Of a DNA stretch of 64,000 bases, positions 10,745 through 21,351 are shown one piece after another. The notes below the pieces were generated by a model that did no database searches, was not told the DNA's origin, and saw only the letters and a list, made by a program, of their open reading frames with translations. Where the stretch lies: the NCBI GenBank assembly GCA_022925895.1, contig JAKSYS010000040.1, positions 112,277 to 176,276 of the forward strand, read 5' to 3'. Every line of letters begins with the position of its first letter. The stretch's first letter is position 1. Position numbers and translations under genes: made by a program. The DNA comes from Fragilaria crotonensis. Its lineage: Eukaryota; Bacillariophyta; Fragilariophyceae; Fragilariales; Fragilariaceae.

Positions 10745-12020
10745 ACTGGATTGGGTGGTGTGGGAATTAACAGGATCTTACAAAAGAGATGGGACGATGA
10801 ATTCAGCAGTTGGAGCGAATGAATGGCTATGCAAATCGCGTATCAGACGGCACTCGATCTTGGTCCTCGTATCTTGGGATTCAGGCACTAACGCTTGGCG
10901 GCACGTGACACGCAGTGTCAACAATCCAGGCTCCAGAACTTGTCAAACTCGCCGGCGATTCAATGTGCAAGGATTTTGTAAAATGGTGACGAAGCACAGT
11001 TGTTGGTTGTATCGGGCTGTTGTTGTGTGGACTGTTGACTGCGAACTGTGAATTGTTGTACTCACTAGCTTTTGTTGAATGTGTGTATGAGCTAGCTACA
11101 TGAGAACATCAACGTTAGGACAGGCAGGGTGGGGCGGGTCAGTTGTGACAGCTGTCCCTCATGTAGACCTTTTGATACAGACGAGGGATACAGGCTGCTT
11201 CAAAAATTAGATGTTGCGAAGCTGACATCTCGTATGATACTCTCGCCTATTATCACACTACGTCTGTGCTGCGCTCTGCCCGGTGTTGTGCTGTGATTAG
11301 TGGTCTTCGGATATGTGCGGATGTGTGATTTGCATACAAGTCTGCCGTACTTCTGCCATAGATGATTCCTCCGGATTCGAGAGTCTTTAGCATATATGTA
11401 AGTCTTCATACCTATATATTCATGAGTACTTGGAGTACTATCTGTTGAAGCATCTGCTCCCCATACCAGGGCAGTTGCAATACTCCGGAATGTACATGTA
11501 CTGGAGATCGAGTTACGGGGCTCCAAACATACGGCTACTGTCTCTTCTCGACGGTACTCCAGTACGGGCTTTCTGTGAATGGCTTGAGCCTGCATTCAAA
11601 TTGTTCCTTCGATGGCAATTGTGTCATGTGCCATGTCAAATACACTTGCGGACTCATTTCCTGACACACCAGAGTCAGTGGGGTATAATAATCCTAAGTA
11701 GTCTTTGAGTGTGCCTTGCCGGTGTGTGCTCCATATAGTGTAACATGTCATACCGGTTGCAAGTTGCGGGTCGGAAATGATACCAAATCTCTACTGAAAG
11801 ACGACGTGCACCTCTAGAGACACCCAAATGAAACAATCTATAGAATAGAGTGTCCGCAACCGCATCCGTCAACATAAATGGTTCCATCTTCTTTCAGGAA
11901 TGACGCCTCACGAAACCAACCACGTGTCTTGTTCAGGATCAGCTCAACTGTCGGACGCGACAATAGGATAGAACACCAATCATTGTGTACTCCAAGTATC
12001 GACATCAAGGTCATATTATA
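10745..12020. other. Intergenic region with GTAC-rich dyads
   Basis: No supported gene lies here. The right part of the region holds clustered short dyads built on GTAC/AGTACT (for example 11424-11520). The left part should contain the promoter of the methyltransferase gene. No other structure is evident. Confidence 0.45.
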
Positions 12021-12752
12021 TTAAATCATCTCGATATTCTCCAAATCCTTTGGATCGAAGTAGTATGCCTTCGGATCAAATGAATAGTCCATATCGTCTC
12101 TCATGGCATTGATGTTTGACCGATATCCTCGTCTCTCATGACATGTCCTCACAATCATAAGGAATGCGAATGCACCGCCCAAAGCACCGACGGCAAGAAG
12201 CATGAGAAATTCTATTCGGATCGCATCTTGTTCCAATTTCTCCGCCACGGTCGTTTGGACGTGATTCGGATTCAGAGTACACTCTGGACCACCATCAAAT
12301 CCTGGTGGACAGTGACAACTGTAGGACTGAATCAAATCGGTAGATAGGACACAAGCTCCTCCATGAAGACAAAGAGAGTGATCTGGACACTCGACGAATG
12401 GTATTTCACACAAGTCTCCCGTATATTCTCCCCGACAGACACATTCAAAGGCTGATGAATTGTGCAACGTGGTGCGACACGCTCCATTGTTCTGACAGGT
12501 CAGGGGACATTCGTGTTGACAAACGGCACCTCCCCGACCGTGTTTGCAGTTGCACCGATTGAATTCACTAAAGCGATCGGCAAGTGCACATTTGCCACCG
12601 TACTGACAATCCTCGTCGCGATAACAGGCATCGGTGTTTTCAAAACTGTTTTGGGAATTATCATCATCCTGCGGCGTGGCATCGGATGCGAAACACAACG
12701 ATGGGATGTAAGGAAGTAGAAGGGAGAGGAGAAGGAAGATGTATCTTGTCAT
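12021..12752 (-). CDS. Single-pass membrane protein with three EGF-like domains
   Basis: This is a 243-residue, single-exon gene. A signal peptide (residues 1-22, ending SLCFAS) precedes an acidic Asn/Asp stretch. Three Cys-rich EGF-like modules then follow at about 43-80 (CYRDEDCQYGGKC...CNC), 81-116 (CPLTCQNNGAC...CVCRGEYTGDLC) and 120-158 (CPDHSLCLHGGAC...CHCPPGFDGG). A transmembrane helix at about 178-200 (IEFLMLLAVGALGGAFAFLM) leads to a short cytoplasmic tail with the repeated FDPK motif (YSFDPKAYYFDPKDLEN). The layout indicates a cell-surface or endomembrane receptor or adhesion protein. The ligand is unknown. The Rieske gene starts 380 bp away in the opposite orientation, so the two may share a bidirectional promoter. 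Confidence 0.85.
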   Translation of the reverse strand: MTRYIFLLLSLLLPYIPSLCFASDATPQDDDNSQNSFENTDACYRDEDCQYGGKCALADRFSEFNRCNCKHGRGGAVCQHECPLTCQNNGACRTTLHNSSAFECVCRGEYTGDLCEIPFVECPDHSLCLHGGACVLSTDLIQSYSCHCPPGFDGGPECTLNPNHVQTTVAEKLEQDAIRIEFLMLLAVGALGGAFAFLMIVRTCHERRGYRSNINAMRDDMDYSFDPKAYYFDPKDLENIEMI

Positions 12753-13132
12753 GGAGTCACAGTTGAGTTCAGAATATGAATTCGATCAACGACGTCTTAT
12801 CCTCGTCTGCCTTTCAAAGAATGGATGTGTTGAAGCGTGCATAACTGTGAGATGTCCCGCAAGTCATTATCGTGGAGGCAGGGCTGGCACTCTTGCAAAA
12901 CAACCCATGAAATTGAATTAGGAATCAGTACTGCATCCTGCATACTGCATACTCACCGAACACAGTGTACAGTGTACTGTATATCATTTCAACGGTGCGA
13001 CAGGATTGTGTGATGAATGGAGAAGCGTATCTTCATTAAGGTTAACACAGAGGGATAATCGACGTCAGTTTTCTCCATTGTATGGGGTTCAATACTGCTG
13101 TTGGCGAAACTTAGCAAAACCTTGTTTCGACC

Positions 13133-14093
13133 ATGAACGCAGCACTTCGAAACGCGTCTCGTCTGGCGCCACGTGTGGTGGCTCGTCAAGCATCCGCATT
13201 GAAACCAGTCCTGACCACCTGTGAGTTGATCGGAAAAGGAAGACGATGAACAGCAAAGTGTTTGCGAGAACGATGGTTTCCTGTAGCGTCTGGTATCATT
13301 CCTTCGTGATTCCTGCGTCGCTTGTGAACTTTTTTCCGATGTGTCGTACAAGCACACCGTACTCGTACTCAACGCGATCTGAAGTTGCTATTTGAATAGA
13401 TGCTGATTACTCCTTGCATGCCACTGTACCTCGTTCACTACAGTCTCCTTCATCACTTCATCCCCTTACCTTGCCTTTCCTTCAACAGCAGCAGCGCCTC
13501 TGCGTGTGTTTTCGTCGCAACAACAACTCCACGAGCTTGGCTCCGTGGATCATGCGTACACCGATGAGCGAGTCGACAAGGTTGCAGAGCCCGATCGACG
13601 TGCATTCACCTACCTCATGCTTTCGACTGTTCGTTTTGCCTATGCATCCTTTGCGAGAGTCTTGGTCGTCAAGTTTGTTGCCTCGATGAGTGCCTCTGCC
13701 GATGTTTTGGCCCTTGCCTCTGCGGAATTCGACATTGGTGACATTGTCGAAGGAACCACCATCACTGTCAAGTGGCGAGGAAAGCCCGTCTTCATCAGAC
13801 ATCGCACTCCTGAGGAAATTGCAGCAGAGGCAATCGTCCCCATGGCACACCTTCGAGACCAGGAAGCCGACGAAGACCGCTATCACAAACCACAGTGGCT
13901 CATTGTGTTGGGGATCTGCACTCATTTGGGATGTGTCCCGCTCAACAATGCTGGAGATTACAATGGATGGTTCTGTCCATGCCACGGATCGCACTACGAT
14001 ATCAGTGGACGTATTCGTAAAGGCCCTGCTCCTTTGAACTTGGAGATTCCTCCTTACAAGTTCGTTACCGATTCAAAGATTCTTATTGGTTAG
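13133..14093 (+). CDS. UQCRFS1: Mitochondrial Rieske iron-sulfur subunit of cytochrome bc1
   Basis: Two exons (13133-13220 and 13489-14093) are separated by a 268-nt intron in phase 1 and give 230 residues. The first ~35 residues, rich in Arg, Ala and Ser, are a mitochondrial presequence. A transmembrane helix spans about 69-96. The soluble Rieske fold carries the two cluster motifs CTHLGC (173-178) and CPCHGS (192-197). Their two Cys and two His bind the [2Fe-2S] cluster, and the remaining two Cys form the stabilising disulfide. This subunit passes electrons from ubiquinol to cytochrome c1 in complex III. The length and the absence of a plastid-type presequence favour the mitochondrial bc1 protein over the b6f PetC. 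An alternative acceptor three bases downstream (13491) would delete one residue. Confidence 0.95.
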
Positions 14094-15127
14094 GTTTTCA
14101 TCGTCATAGTAATTTCGACACCTTTTCGATTCCACTGCTCCTCATGTGAGCAATTCCTATCCTTCTCGCGTTAGTAAAACTTGAATCAGTGACTGCATTG
14201 GAAGTCCTTCATGTCTTATCTCATTCAGGGTATCAAATCTTAGGCAACATGTTACCCGCCACTCTAGGTTGGCATGCACTGTAGCTGTTGATGTCCAGAT
14301 GGCAAAGGATGATACATTCGGATTCGCACTTTCAAGCGTGAAAATCTATCTTTCTATCCATCAAAAGATAAAAGGGATGGTTGCCTGCGCGAGCTCCAAC
14401 TCTAGAGTACGGAGTACAGTACCGTGGTCGACCGGCAACTCCATCGAAGGGTGCAGGCATGGTTGCATCAGGCTCATGTAGTTTGCTTTCGAATCCGTAC
14501 TCCAACTATATCCAAGCCATCTCCGAAGTCGCACTATCGACTACTCCAAGCTCTGAGTATTCCCTTCCTCCTAACTACGGTAGTACTCCGAGTACTCCAG
14601 TAGGCTACCAGTAGTGACACCCCATCATTATGTGAGTCAACACATCAACGCAAAGCCACCGGGTAGTCGTCACTCCGAGTGCACCATTGGAACAGTGTCA
14701 TGGACTCGAAGAGTCGAGGTAGGTGTTGAGAGGTACTCTGGACACGGGAGTACCTGATACGAAATGTGCGTACATTTGCATCATAGTCCTTGTGTTCCCC
14801 TCGAGACCGTGAGCAGTTTAGCATAACGGCGATTCGACCGTTGAGTCATAGTACTAATCCTATGTAGGATATACGAAGATTTACTTCCTCACAAAAAGTC
14901 GGGAGTCTTCATCATCCTGTGGCATTCCTCATTCATAACCCACACGACCACCTCTTGCGCAACAAGCGTTCACTCTCGCGCTACACAACGACTCCCGCTG
15001 AACTCCCGCCTGATTCCAGGTTTTCTCCGGACAGTCGTTGCGTCTCTCTCTCGCTCTCTCTTCGAGGATGGCGTCGGGTATACAAATACATCGAGAAAAT
15101 CACACAGTTTTGCGGAAACGAAAACGA
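14094..15127. other. Intergenic region
   Basis: No supported gene lies here. GTAC/AGTACT dyads cluster near 14404-14610 and 14730-14750. The last 150 bases hold a CT-rich tract (TCTCTCTCGCTCTCT, 15045-15060) just upstream of the next start codon, probably in its leader. Confidence 0.45.
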
Positions 15128-16753
15128 ATGAACCTATCGATTGGAACCTTTCTGCTGGTGTGCGGGGCATTTGCCGCTCCTGCATCAGCAAGAAAGTGGG
15201 CAGAAATTAAAACGTATCACACCTGGAATGTCTATGACGGTCGATTTGGTTCCGAGGCGGATGAAGCGGACCCACTCCTTTTTACGCCGCACCCTTCGAC
15301 ACCACCGTCTCGATCAATTTCACCCTCTATGGAACCATCAGTAATGCCTTCGGATCAGCCAACTCGGAATCCAACAAGAACGTCCATTCCATCCCGATCG
15401 CCTTCCAAGATGCCGACCAAACGATCGGATCGTCCGTCGAATGTTCCATCGTCGAATCCCAGTAGTGAGCCGACAGAGATGGAATTTCCGGAAAATCCTG
15501 CACCGTCGAATCCGAATTCATCGTACTTTGATTACAATGTGGGGCCCGGGGCGGATTATGGACCTGGATATCCGGAATTGGTTCCTCACAATGACACTTA
15601 TATCAAGATTCAATACTTTAACAATGGATGGACCACTCGCACTCCACCCAAGAATTGGTATTGGAGTGAATTTGATGTCAACGGCACGGGTCCGTGGAAG
15701 GGCATTTTGGCCAATCGGAATCCGACAAAGAACCAATGTGATGGATCAGCGGATCAGAGTCCTATTGACATTCGAGACAATGGGGCAGAATGCTTTGAGC
15801 ATCATCAAATAAGAAAGCTAGTAAGTTTGAAGGGGGGGGGGACCATGTACATTGTGGCACGTTGTTGTTTCTGATCTAACGCGATGGTTTAGAAAGGGGA
15901 CTATACGCTAAGTAGTGGTCAGATTAAGCCCCAGATTCTGAGTAACAAGTTGAGGCTCCTATTTGCCCGTCGCCCCTGCGCGGAGGTTGATCAGCTAAAT
16001 TGCTCGGAACCTGACCCTCCCCAGGCTGATTTCCCCAATAATTGGGGTGGGTACACTGATTTGCTTCACGTTGATTTTAAAATTCCATCTGAGCACTTGA
16101 TTTATGGGGAGCGTTTTGATGCCGAGATGCAAATTGTGCATTTGCACCCCACGCGACGACGAACACCGACTGTCGTGTCCATGATGAGGGCGAGTTATAC
16201 TGGCTACAATTATGTATTGCAACAGATGCTGGATCGTTTTCAATATTTATTCGATACGCACGCATCTCAATGTGCAGCTAAAAGGAGAAGAGAAAGGAAG
16301 TTGATTACCAAGTTGCATAGGATTTTGGGGAGAAATGTCACGAGTGATGTTGACTATAATTCTTGGGGAGACTTCTCGACCGCACTTGATGCGCCAAATT
16401 ACAGCAACAAAACAGAGCGTCGACTGCAGGATCAGGTCTTTACACCGCACGATGAAATGCTGGTACCGAGTCTTTATTTTTTTGGCTATGAGGGTTCCAT
16501 TACCGAGCCACCGTGTTCCGAGTTTGTGACATGGTTTGTGTGTGACGTGCCCATGCAATTGAGCTTTCGACAATTGGAACAACTTAAGAAAATTCAATTT
16601 GAGTACGTTGACCCGACCTGCAAAAGAACAAGCGTGCATTATCGACAGAGCAATGCCAGGCCTATACAAGACACATTTGGCCGTCCTGTCTGGCGTTGCA
16701 CTCCTCGTGACTTTGTTGCCGATCCACCTGGTTATGTCAATCCCAGTAGCTAG
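15128..16753 (+). CDS. Secreted alpha-carbonic-anhydrase-like protein, altered zinc site
   Basis: Two exons (15128-15820 and 15893-16753; 72-nt GT-AG intron, phase 0) give 517 residues. A signal peptide (MNLSIGTFLLVCGAF...ASA) is followed by a linker rich in Ser and Pro with the PS-x-PS periodicity common in diatom surface proteins (about 58-120). The alpha-CA fold is shown by QSPIDIRDN (about 211-219), the SEH motif at 297-299, RFDAEMQIVHLHP (305-317) and the C-terminal part TEPPCSEFVTWFV. In active alpha-CAs the zinc is held by His-x-His before the SEH motif and by the His of E-x-H. Here those positions read H290, D292 and Q311. Two of three ligands are therefore changed, and ordinary CO2 hydration is doubtful. 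The protein may be a CA-related binding protein or use another metal geometry. A long insertion (about 340-400) separates the core elements. Confidence 0.85.
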
Positions 16754-17131
16754 ACCGAAACAGTACCTGTTGTTTGCGATTCTGCAGGCTGTGAAAATGC
16801 CGAGACGGTTGTCGCTGCGCTATGATGTTCGAGGTGTGGTTCCCGGACCAGTATCTAAGGTGCTATAGAGGTCATCAGCCGCTTCACATGTTTGTGCATG
16901 TACTTTCTTTTTTAGCAAGAACGCTGCGAAGCATTACGGTTGCGCTTAGCTTTGTCAGCTAATTAAGGTGACTGTGAGGTCATCGCAATTTTTCTCATTC
17001 CTTGATGACCCAAAGGGCTGATTTGCGTGGAGCAATCCTGCAAATTCTCTATGCATTCTCAAGCCTATATTGGAAGCTTTTCCATACTTAAGACACAAAA
17101 CACGTCTCTCCCCTCCATATCGCACCCTGGC
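16754..17131. other. Convergent intergenic region
   Basis: This 378-base stretch lies between two stop codons on opposite strands. It should contain both 3' UTRs. Nothing else is visible. Confidence 0.5.
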
Positions 17132-18757
17132 TTAGGTGATTCTGTCGGAATAGTCAACATTCATCAAGTCGTCTGGATCCGTGAGATCTGCCATGGCCTG
17201 CTTTCGACGTTTCCTCGCCATTTCTTTCTGATGGATTGTCAATAGCAAAATTCCTACCGAAATTCCTCCTAGAAATGCTCCCAGTATTAAACCTGCAATC
17301 ATTACATTGCTGGAACATGCAGTTGCAGCACATGCCGTATCAACCGGTAGCGTCTCTTCTTGTTGATTTGACGATGGCGACAATGATGGTGCTGATGGTG
17401 GTGCTGATGGTGATAGGCTTGTGGATAATGGGATTGGTTCTGGTACAGAGTATGGTGCTGATGGTCGTGAGATATTCGAGGAGGGGGCATTGTGGGAGCG
17501 AAGTTTGACCTCCAGGCAAAGGTCGGCAGATTCGTTGCCACACACGAGGCACCATTCATTCAACGAGGTGTAACTCATGGAGGCGAGGAGTTCAGTGAAG
17601 CTTGATAAGGGACAACTGACACTGCCTTCACAAGGACCATCTGGAAAGCGAATGGTCATATCGTTGCTTGAATTGGATTCCTTGTACAGCATGTATATGT
17701 AGTATGCTCCCGTTGATGGGTCGTTGTACAATTCAAATATCAAGGCAGCACCAAAGCCGGGAATGACTTCATTGCTGGGAGGAGAAATGTTCAAGGCTGC
17801 AAACACGGATAGAATGGTTTGATAATGTGCAGAGTACAAGTGAAACTTCCGAGAGCTGCCAATCTCCTCCGATGATGATTTAGATCTGGCTTTTACAAAC
17901 TTGGAAACGTCACCTCCCATGCGCTCGTGTATTGCAAACAAGAGGTTGGCTCCAATTAAATCTCTTGCTGTAGTATTTGAGTATCGTTCGAGTTCTGCCT
18001 TATGTGTGATCGCTTGGAGCTCCGCCCATGCAGTGTCATCCAAAGGATTGAATTCACAATAGACGCTATCTGTGCTGGAGGACGATGATGCGGCACATTC
18101 GTTTTTGGCCATGTGGATCACATCAAAAGCTTTCCATACGTCGCTGAGTGGTAAATAGCCATCCGCATTGACGTACGACTTAAAGTGAGATACTTGGGCC
18201 AACTGTGTCAATAAAGAACGACTGTCGGCCTCCGCCTGTTTCCATGAATCTGTGTCGTAGAGCTCCTCCAAGGCGTTGTCGTACATTGGACACTTGTCGT
18301 ATGCTTGAATGTAGACATCGTTCTGACTATCATGCATGTATACAGGGATACCAGGGTAAATGTTGGATGGGAGCATCGAGTCTTCGAATGCTCTATTCTC
18401 GGGTGGGTAAAGTCCCATTGACAGGATGTTGGCGGACGATATGGTACGCTCCAAGTGCGAGGATTCGAAATGAACTTCATGAGCAACGTAGTCCCCCAGT
18501 AACGTGTCGGCAACTGCATACCGATTTCTCAGCCAAGTCCCCAATTCATACAGCTGCTTTTCACCAAATCGAGTCAATATGGCCGATGTCTTTGTTTCCA
18601 ATACTCCTTGTCCTGATGATTTATCCAATGCAACTCTCGATCCATGCCGTGCGATTACGTGAACCTGTACGAGTTCAGGGATTGCCCAGACAAACGTCGT
18701 CGATGTAAATAAAGACAGACATTGTATAGTTAGAGATGCGGCGATGCCTCTACCCAT
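17132..18757 (-). CDS. Histidine acid phosphatase-like membrane protein
   Basis: This is a single-exon gene of 541 residues when started at MGRGIAAS (18757); an upstream Met at 18892 would bury the signal peptide. The signal peptide is at 1-25. The histidine phosphatase clade 2 signature RHGSR lies at 37-41, where the His is the phospho-acceptor, and the conserved Arg before the first helix is in HLERTISSA (about 101-109). The family's C-terminal HD pair is replaced by SAHYQT (H311, Y312), so the usual general-acid Asp is missing. After the catalytic region come a Cys-containing segment, a Ser/Pro-rich stalk (LSPSAPPSAPSLSPS), a transmembrane helix (VMIAGLILGAFLGGISVGILL) and a basic-acidic tail. 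The topology suits a cell-surface or lysosomal/vacuolar type I protein. Phosphate scavenging is an inference, weakened by the missing Asp. Confidence 0.85.
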   Translation of the reverse strand: MGRGIAASLTIQCLSLFTSTTFVWAIPELVQVHVIARHGSRVALDKSSGQGVLETKTSAILTRFGEKQLYELGTWLRNRYAVADTLLGDYVAHEVHFESSHLERTISSANILSMGLYPPENRAFEDSMLPSNIYPGIPVYMHDSQNDVYIQAYDKCPMYDNALEELYDTDSWKQAEADSRSLLTQLAQVSHFKSYVNADGYLPLSDVWKAFDVIHMAKNECAASSSSSTDSVYCEFNPLDDTAWAELQAITHKAELERYSNTTARDLIGANLLFAIHERMGGDVSKFVKARSKSSSEEIGSSRKFHLYSAHYQTILSVFAALNISPPSNEVIPGFGAALIFELYNDPSTGAYYIYMLYKESNSSNDMTIRFPDGPCEGSVSCPLSSFTELLASMSYTSLNEWCLVCGNESADLCLEVKLRSHNAPSSNISRPSAPYSVPEPIPLSTSLSPSAPPSAPSLSPSSNQQEETLPVDTACAATACSSNVMIAGLILGAFLGGISVGILLLTIHQKEMARKRRKQAMADLTDPDDLMNVDYSDRIT

Positions 18758-19755
18758 GGTCAATGAGCAATCAAATATAGGAGCAGTTAAAAACACAATA
18801 ATGTCCCCGTTGTTTGTGTTTTCGCTGCGTGGTGTCTTTTGACATTTTTCATCTGACACGTGAAACAAAATGTGACTCTTGTAGGATGTCATCGAAAAAA
18901 AAATCTATGCCCTGGACAATAAAGGCGACATCCGTGGGCTGTCTGCCCGGGTATCCGACGCAGTACATGTACGCGTATGCATATGATGCCTGGAAGGTCC
19001 GGAAATACATACGGGCGAAGTCGTGAATAAAGGAAGGATGCGCGCCCGCCGGGAGGGAAACAATTTCCGATCGATGTCTGGCTGGCGCAAAATTGGATGT
19101 GCCGGCGTGGCGGTGACACGGCTGACGTCTGTTAAAAAAATTGCTTACAGGGAAAAAAATTTGCTTATGGAATGAAATTGCTTACGGAATTTGCTTACCA
19201 TAAGTAAATTTATTGTAAGCAGAAATTTGCTTTGTGGGACATTAAATATGCTTTCGGGGACTGTCTTTTCTATGTAAAATCATACCAATTTTCAAACACT
19301 TAAATAAAATTTACTTACAGCAAAGAAAAATTGCTCCCGAAAATCAAATATGATTGCTAAAATTCTCGCATCAAGAATATCGGAGCGCGGCTGGCGCGCA
19401 AAATCAACTGCCCCAAACGGTACGGCTGGAACGTGCATTGGCCGGACCTTCCTTGAGACAATCGTATGCTCGTATGTACTACACAGTACTGGTACAAGTA
19501 TAAACCATATCAGGAGACGTATTGTTTTCCAAACTATTTGACACAATCCCGAAGGTTGTCATTAACCATGTTTTCATTCATGTAGATGCTCAACTCGTTC
19601 ACTTAAGGGTTGCTCCTTGCGTAATTTGGTACGCCAATGCTGTAGGTACTTTTCAACGAATGGGAGCAGTTCCAAAGTTGAGACCTCACATCCGCGCCCG
19701 AATTTTCTGGCGCACCAAACACAACTTTTGGAAAACTATTGCTCATAATGAGAAC
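18758..19755. other. Intergenic region with TTGCTTAC repeats
   Basis: No supported gene lies here. Between about 19140 and 19335 the octamer TTGCTTAC or close variants recurs at least five times in both orientations (TTGCTTACAGGG, TTGCTTACGG, TTGTAAGCAG, TTACTTACAG). These lie within AT-rich sequence and resemble the remains of an inverted-repeat element. Two similar strings, GGCTGGCGCAAAAT (about 19079) and GGCTGGCGCGCAAAAT (about 19389), flank it. Confidence 0.45.
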
Positions 19756-21066
19756 ATGTCAAAAAAGAGGAAGACATGGTTTCCTCCAGTGGAGAGCCAG
19801 TCATCTAAAAAGGGACGACCCAACAAGAGCTATGGCATCAAGGATGCTGTCAAAATGGTGAATGCTGATTCGTTTACAATCATCAGTCAAAGTTTGCCCT
19901 GTTCAGTGAGAATTTTCCGTGTTAGATTCATAATTTCTGGCGGCAGAACTTTTGCTTTCTGCACACATTTTGTACTAATATATTTTTTGCAGGTTGTCGA
20001 TCACCCTTTGAGCTTGTCGACTACACAACAGAGTCAACATCCAAACACTTCACTATCGTGTCCAAAAGGAGCTGAAGTTGAGGATTGAGCAATGGGAGGC
20101 AGCAAATCCAGCACTTCCTTGGCAAGAAGGAATGATAATAGCCATACCACCAAATGAGGATGTTGTTGTTGAACAAGAACAAGACACAACAAGTGGAGCA
20201 TCTCGCTCCTTTGACGGAAACCGACGAGTCAACAGAGCGATCAAGTGTCCTCACCAAGAACAGTACTACAGCAACAACAAATCAATGACAAGAAAGAAGA
20301 AGAGGCGGTCAAGGAGGTCACCACGGCAGGTCTCCGAAGCTAGACTTGATGCAAAGGTAGAGCAAGAGGATCTGAATCAATGCTACAAGGCAGCCTTCAA
20401 GCAAGCAAGAACATTACTGATGTTGACCCATTGCATGATGAGTCGGTTACATCAATCATCAAGCAATTGACTACCAAAACACAACTTGATTGGAATGAAG
20501 AAGACAATGACAAGGAGCACTCTGTATTGTGCAGTATCCAAGGGAAGCCACGGTGAAACAAGTCCTGCCAAGAAAGGTCCAGCGGAGAAGATTCCGGGTG
20601 TGATTTTAAATGTGGTTGCTGTGGCGCAAACACAAGTAAGTCAATGTGGTGATGGCAAAATGAGAGGGCGAGAGATCAAAAGGCTGATTGGTGCAGCCAT
20701 TGGTGCGTCAACTGCTTGCACAGAAGGGCGCCTTGTCAGCATCACCATTGTGGAATATAGGTGGTGCAAGGGTTGGTAATGCTTGCGTTGCACTTCGAGC
20801 ACAAAAGGAGCAGATTGCAATGAACGATGCCAAGATTTTGCAGCAATCACAAAGCAGGTTGGATTGACAAGCAAAGTTGATGCTGAATGCGCAAAGTGGC
20901 TGCTCTATCTAAAAACAAGAATGGTGGGAACGACAACAATGCACTGAACGAGAAAGATTGGGGCGACATAGTCCGATGGGTCCTCCCGGTGGCCAAGGTG
21001 CCAGGCCTCATGCGCGACCTTAAGAAAAGCAAGGCCATCATCGCAAAACTCAATGAACTTGCTTGA
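19756..21066 (+). pseudogene. Frame-broken gene or transposon relic with helix-turn-helix-like start
   Basis: A run of protein-like segments appears in changing frames. First comes MSKKRKTWFPPVESQ...SYGIKDAVKMVNADSFTI (from 19756). Then a possible intron (donor GTGAGAATTTT near 19906, acceptor TTTTTTGCAG at 19990), then VNIQTLHYRVQKELKLRIEQWEAA with NPALPWQEGM. Lys/Arg-rich KKKRRSRRSPRQ, MRGREIKRLIGAAIGAS and a C-terminus KDWGDIVRWVLPVAKVPGLM ending at 21066 follow. The first two parts together look like the A-V/TLHYRV pattern of a Psq-type helix-turn-helix, as found in pogo-like transposases and related diatom proteins. At least three frame changes are needed to join the parts. The function is unknown. 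Confidence 0.35.
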
Positions 21067-21351
21067 GAAGGATTGGACGACGTACATTCCATTGCCAACC
21101 GCAGTTTGACTACTCGATGCGATAGACCTGATAGTTCTTAATAAGTCATAATTGATTGGACTTAATTGGACCATAGTCTTTCCATGGATAACCAACCATC
21201 ATAATGGCTTCAATTGTTTTCCAATTGTTCTGGAGTCCCCTCTCGCAATAAAACCATGGCAGTCCCACAACTGTGCTAAGTTTTCCGGTTTCCGAAAATA
21301 ATCGACTAAAGCTAACTTCATCAAAAACTGTCCTTCTCCAAATTTTCTTGA

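Noticed and set aside
13482-13994. 170-codon - strand ORF
   Set aside because: It lies opposite the Rieske exon, whose cluster motifs make the + strand certain.
15038-15127. Upstream Met (15038) as the start of the carbonic-anhydrase-like gene
   Set aside because: It would place 30 charged residues before a clean signal peptide; the Met at 15128 puts the signal peptide at the N-terminus.
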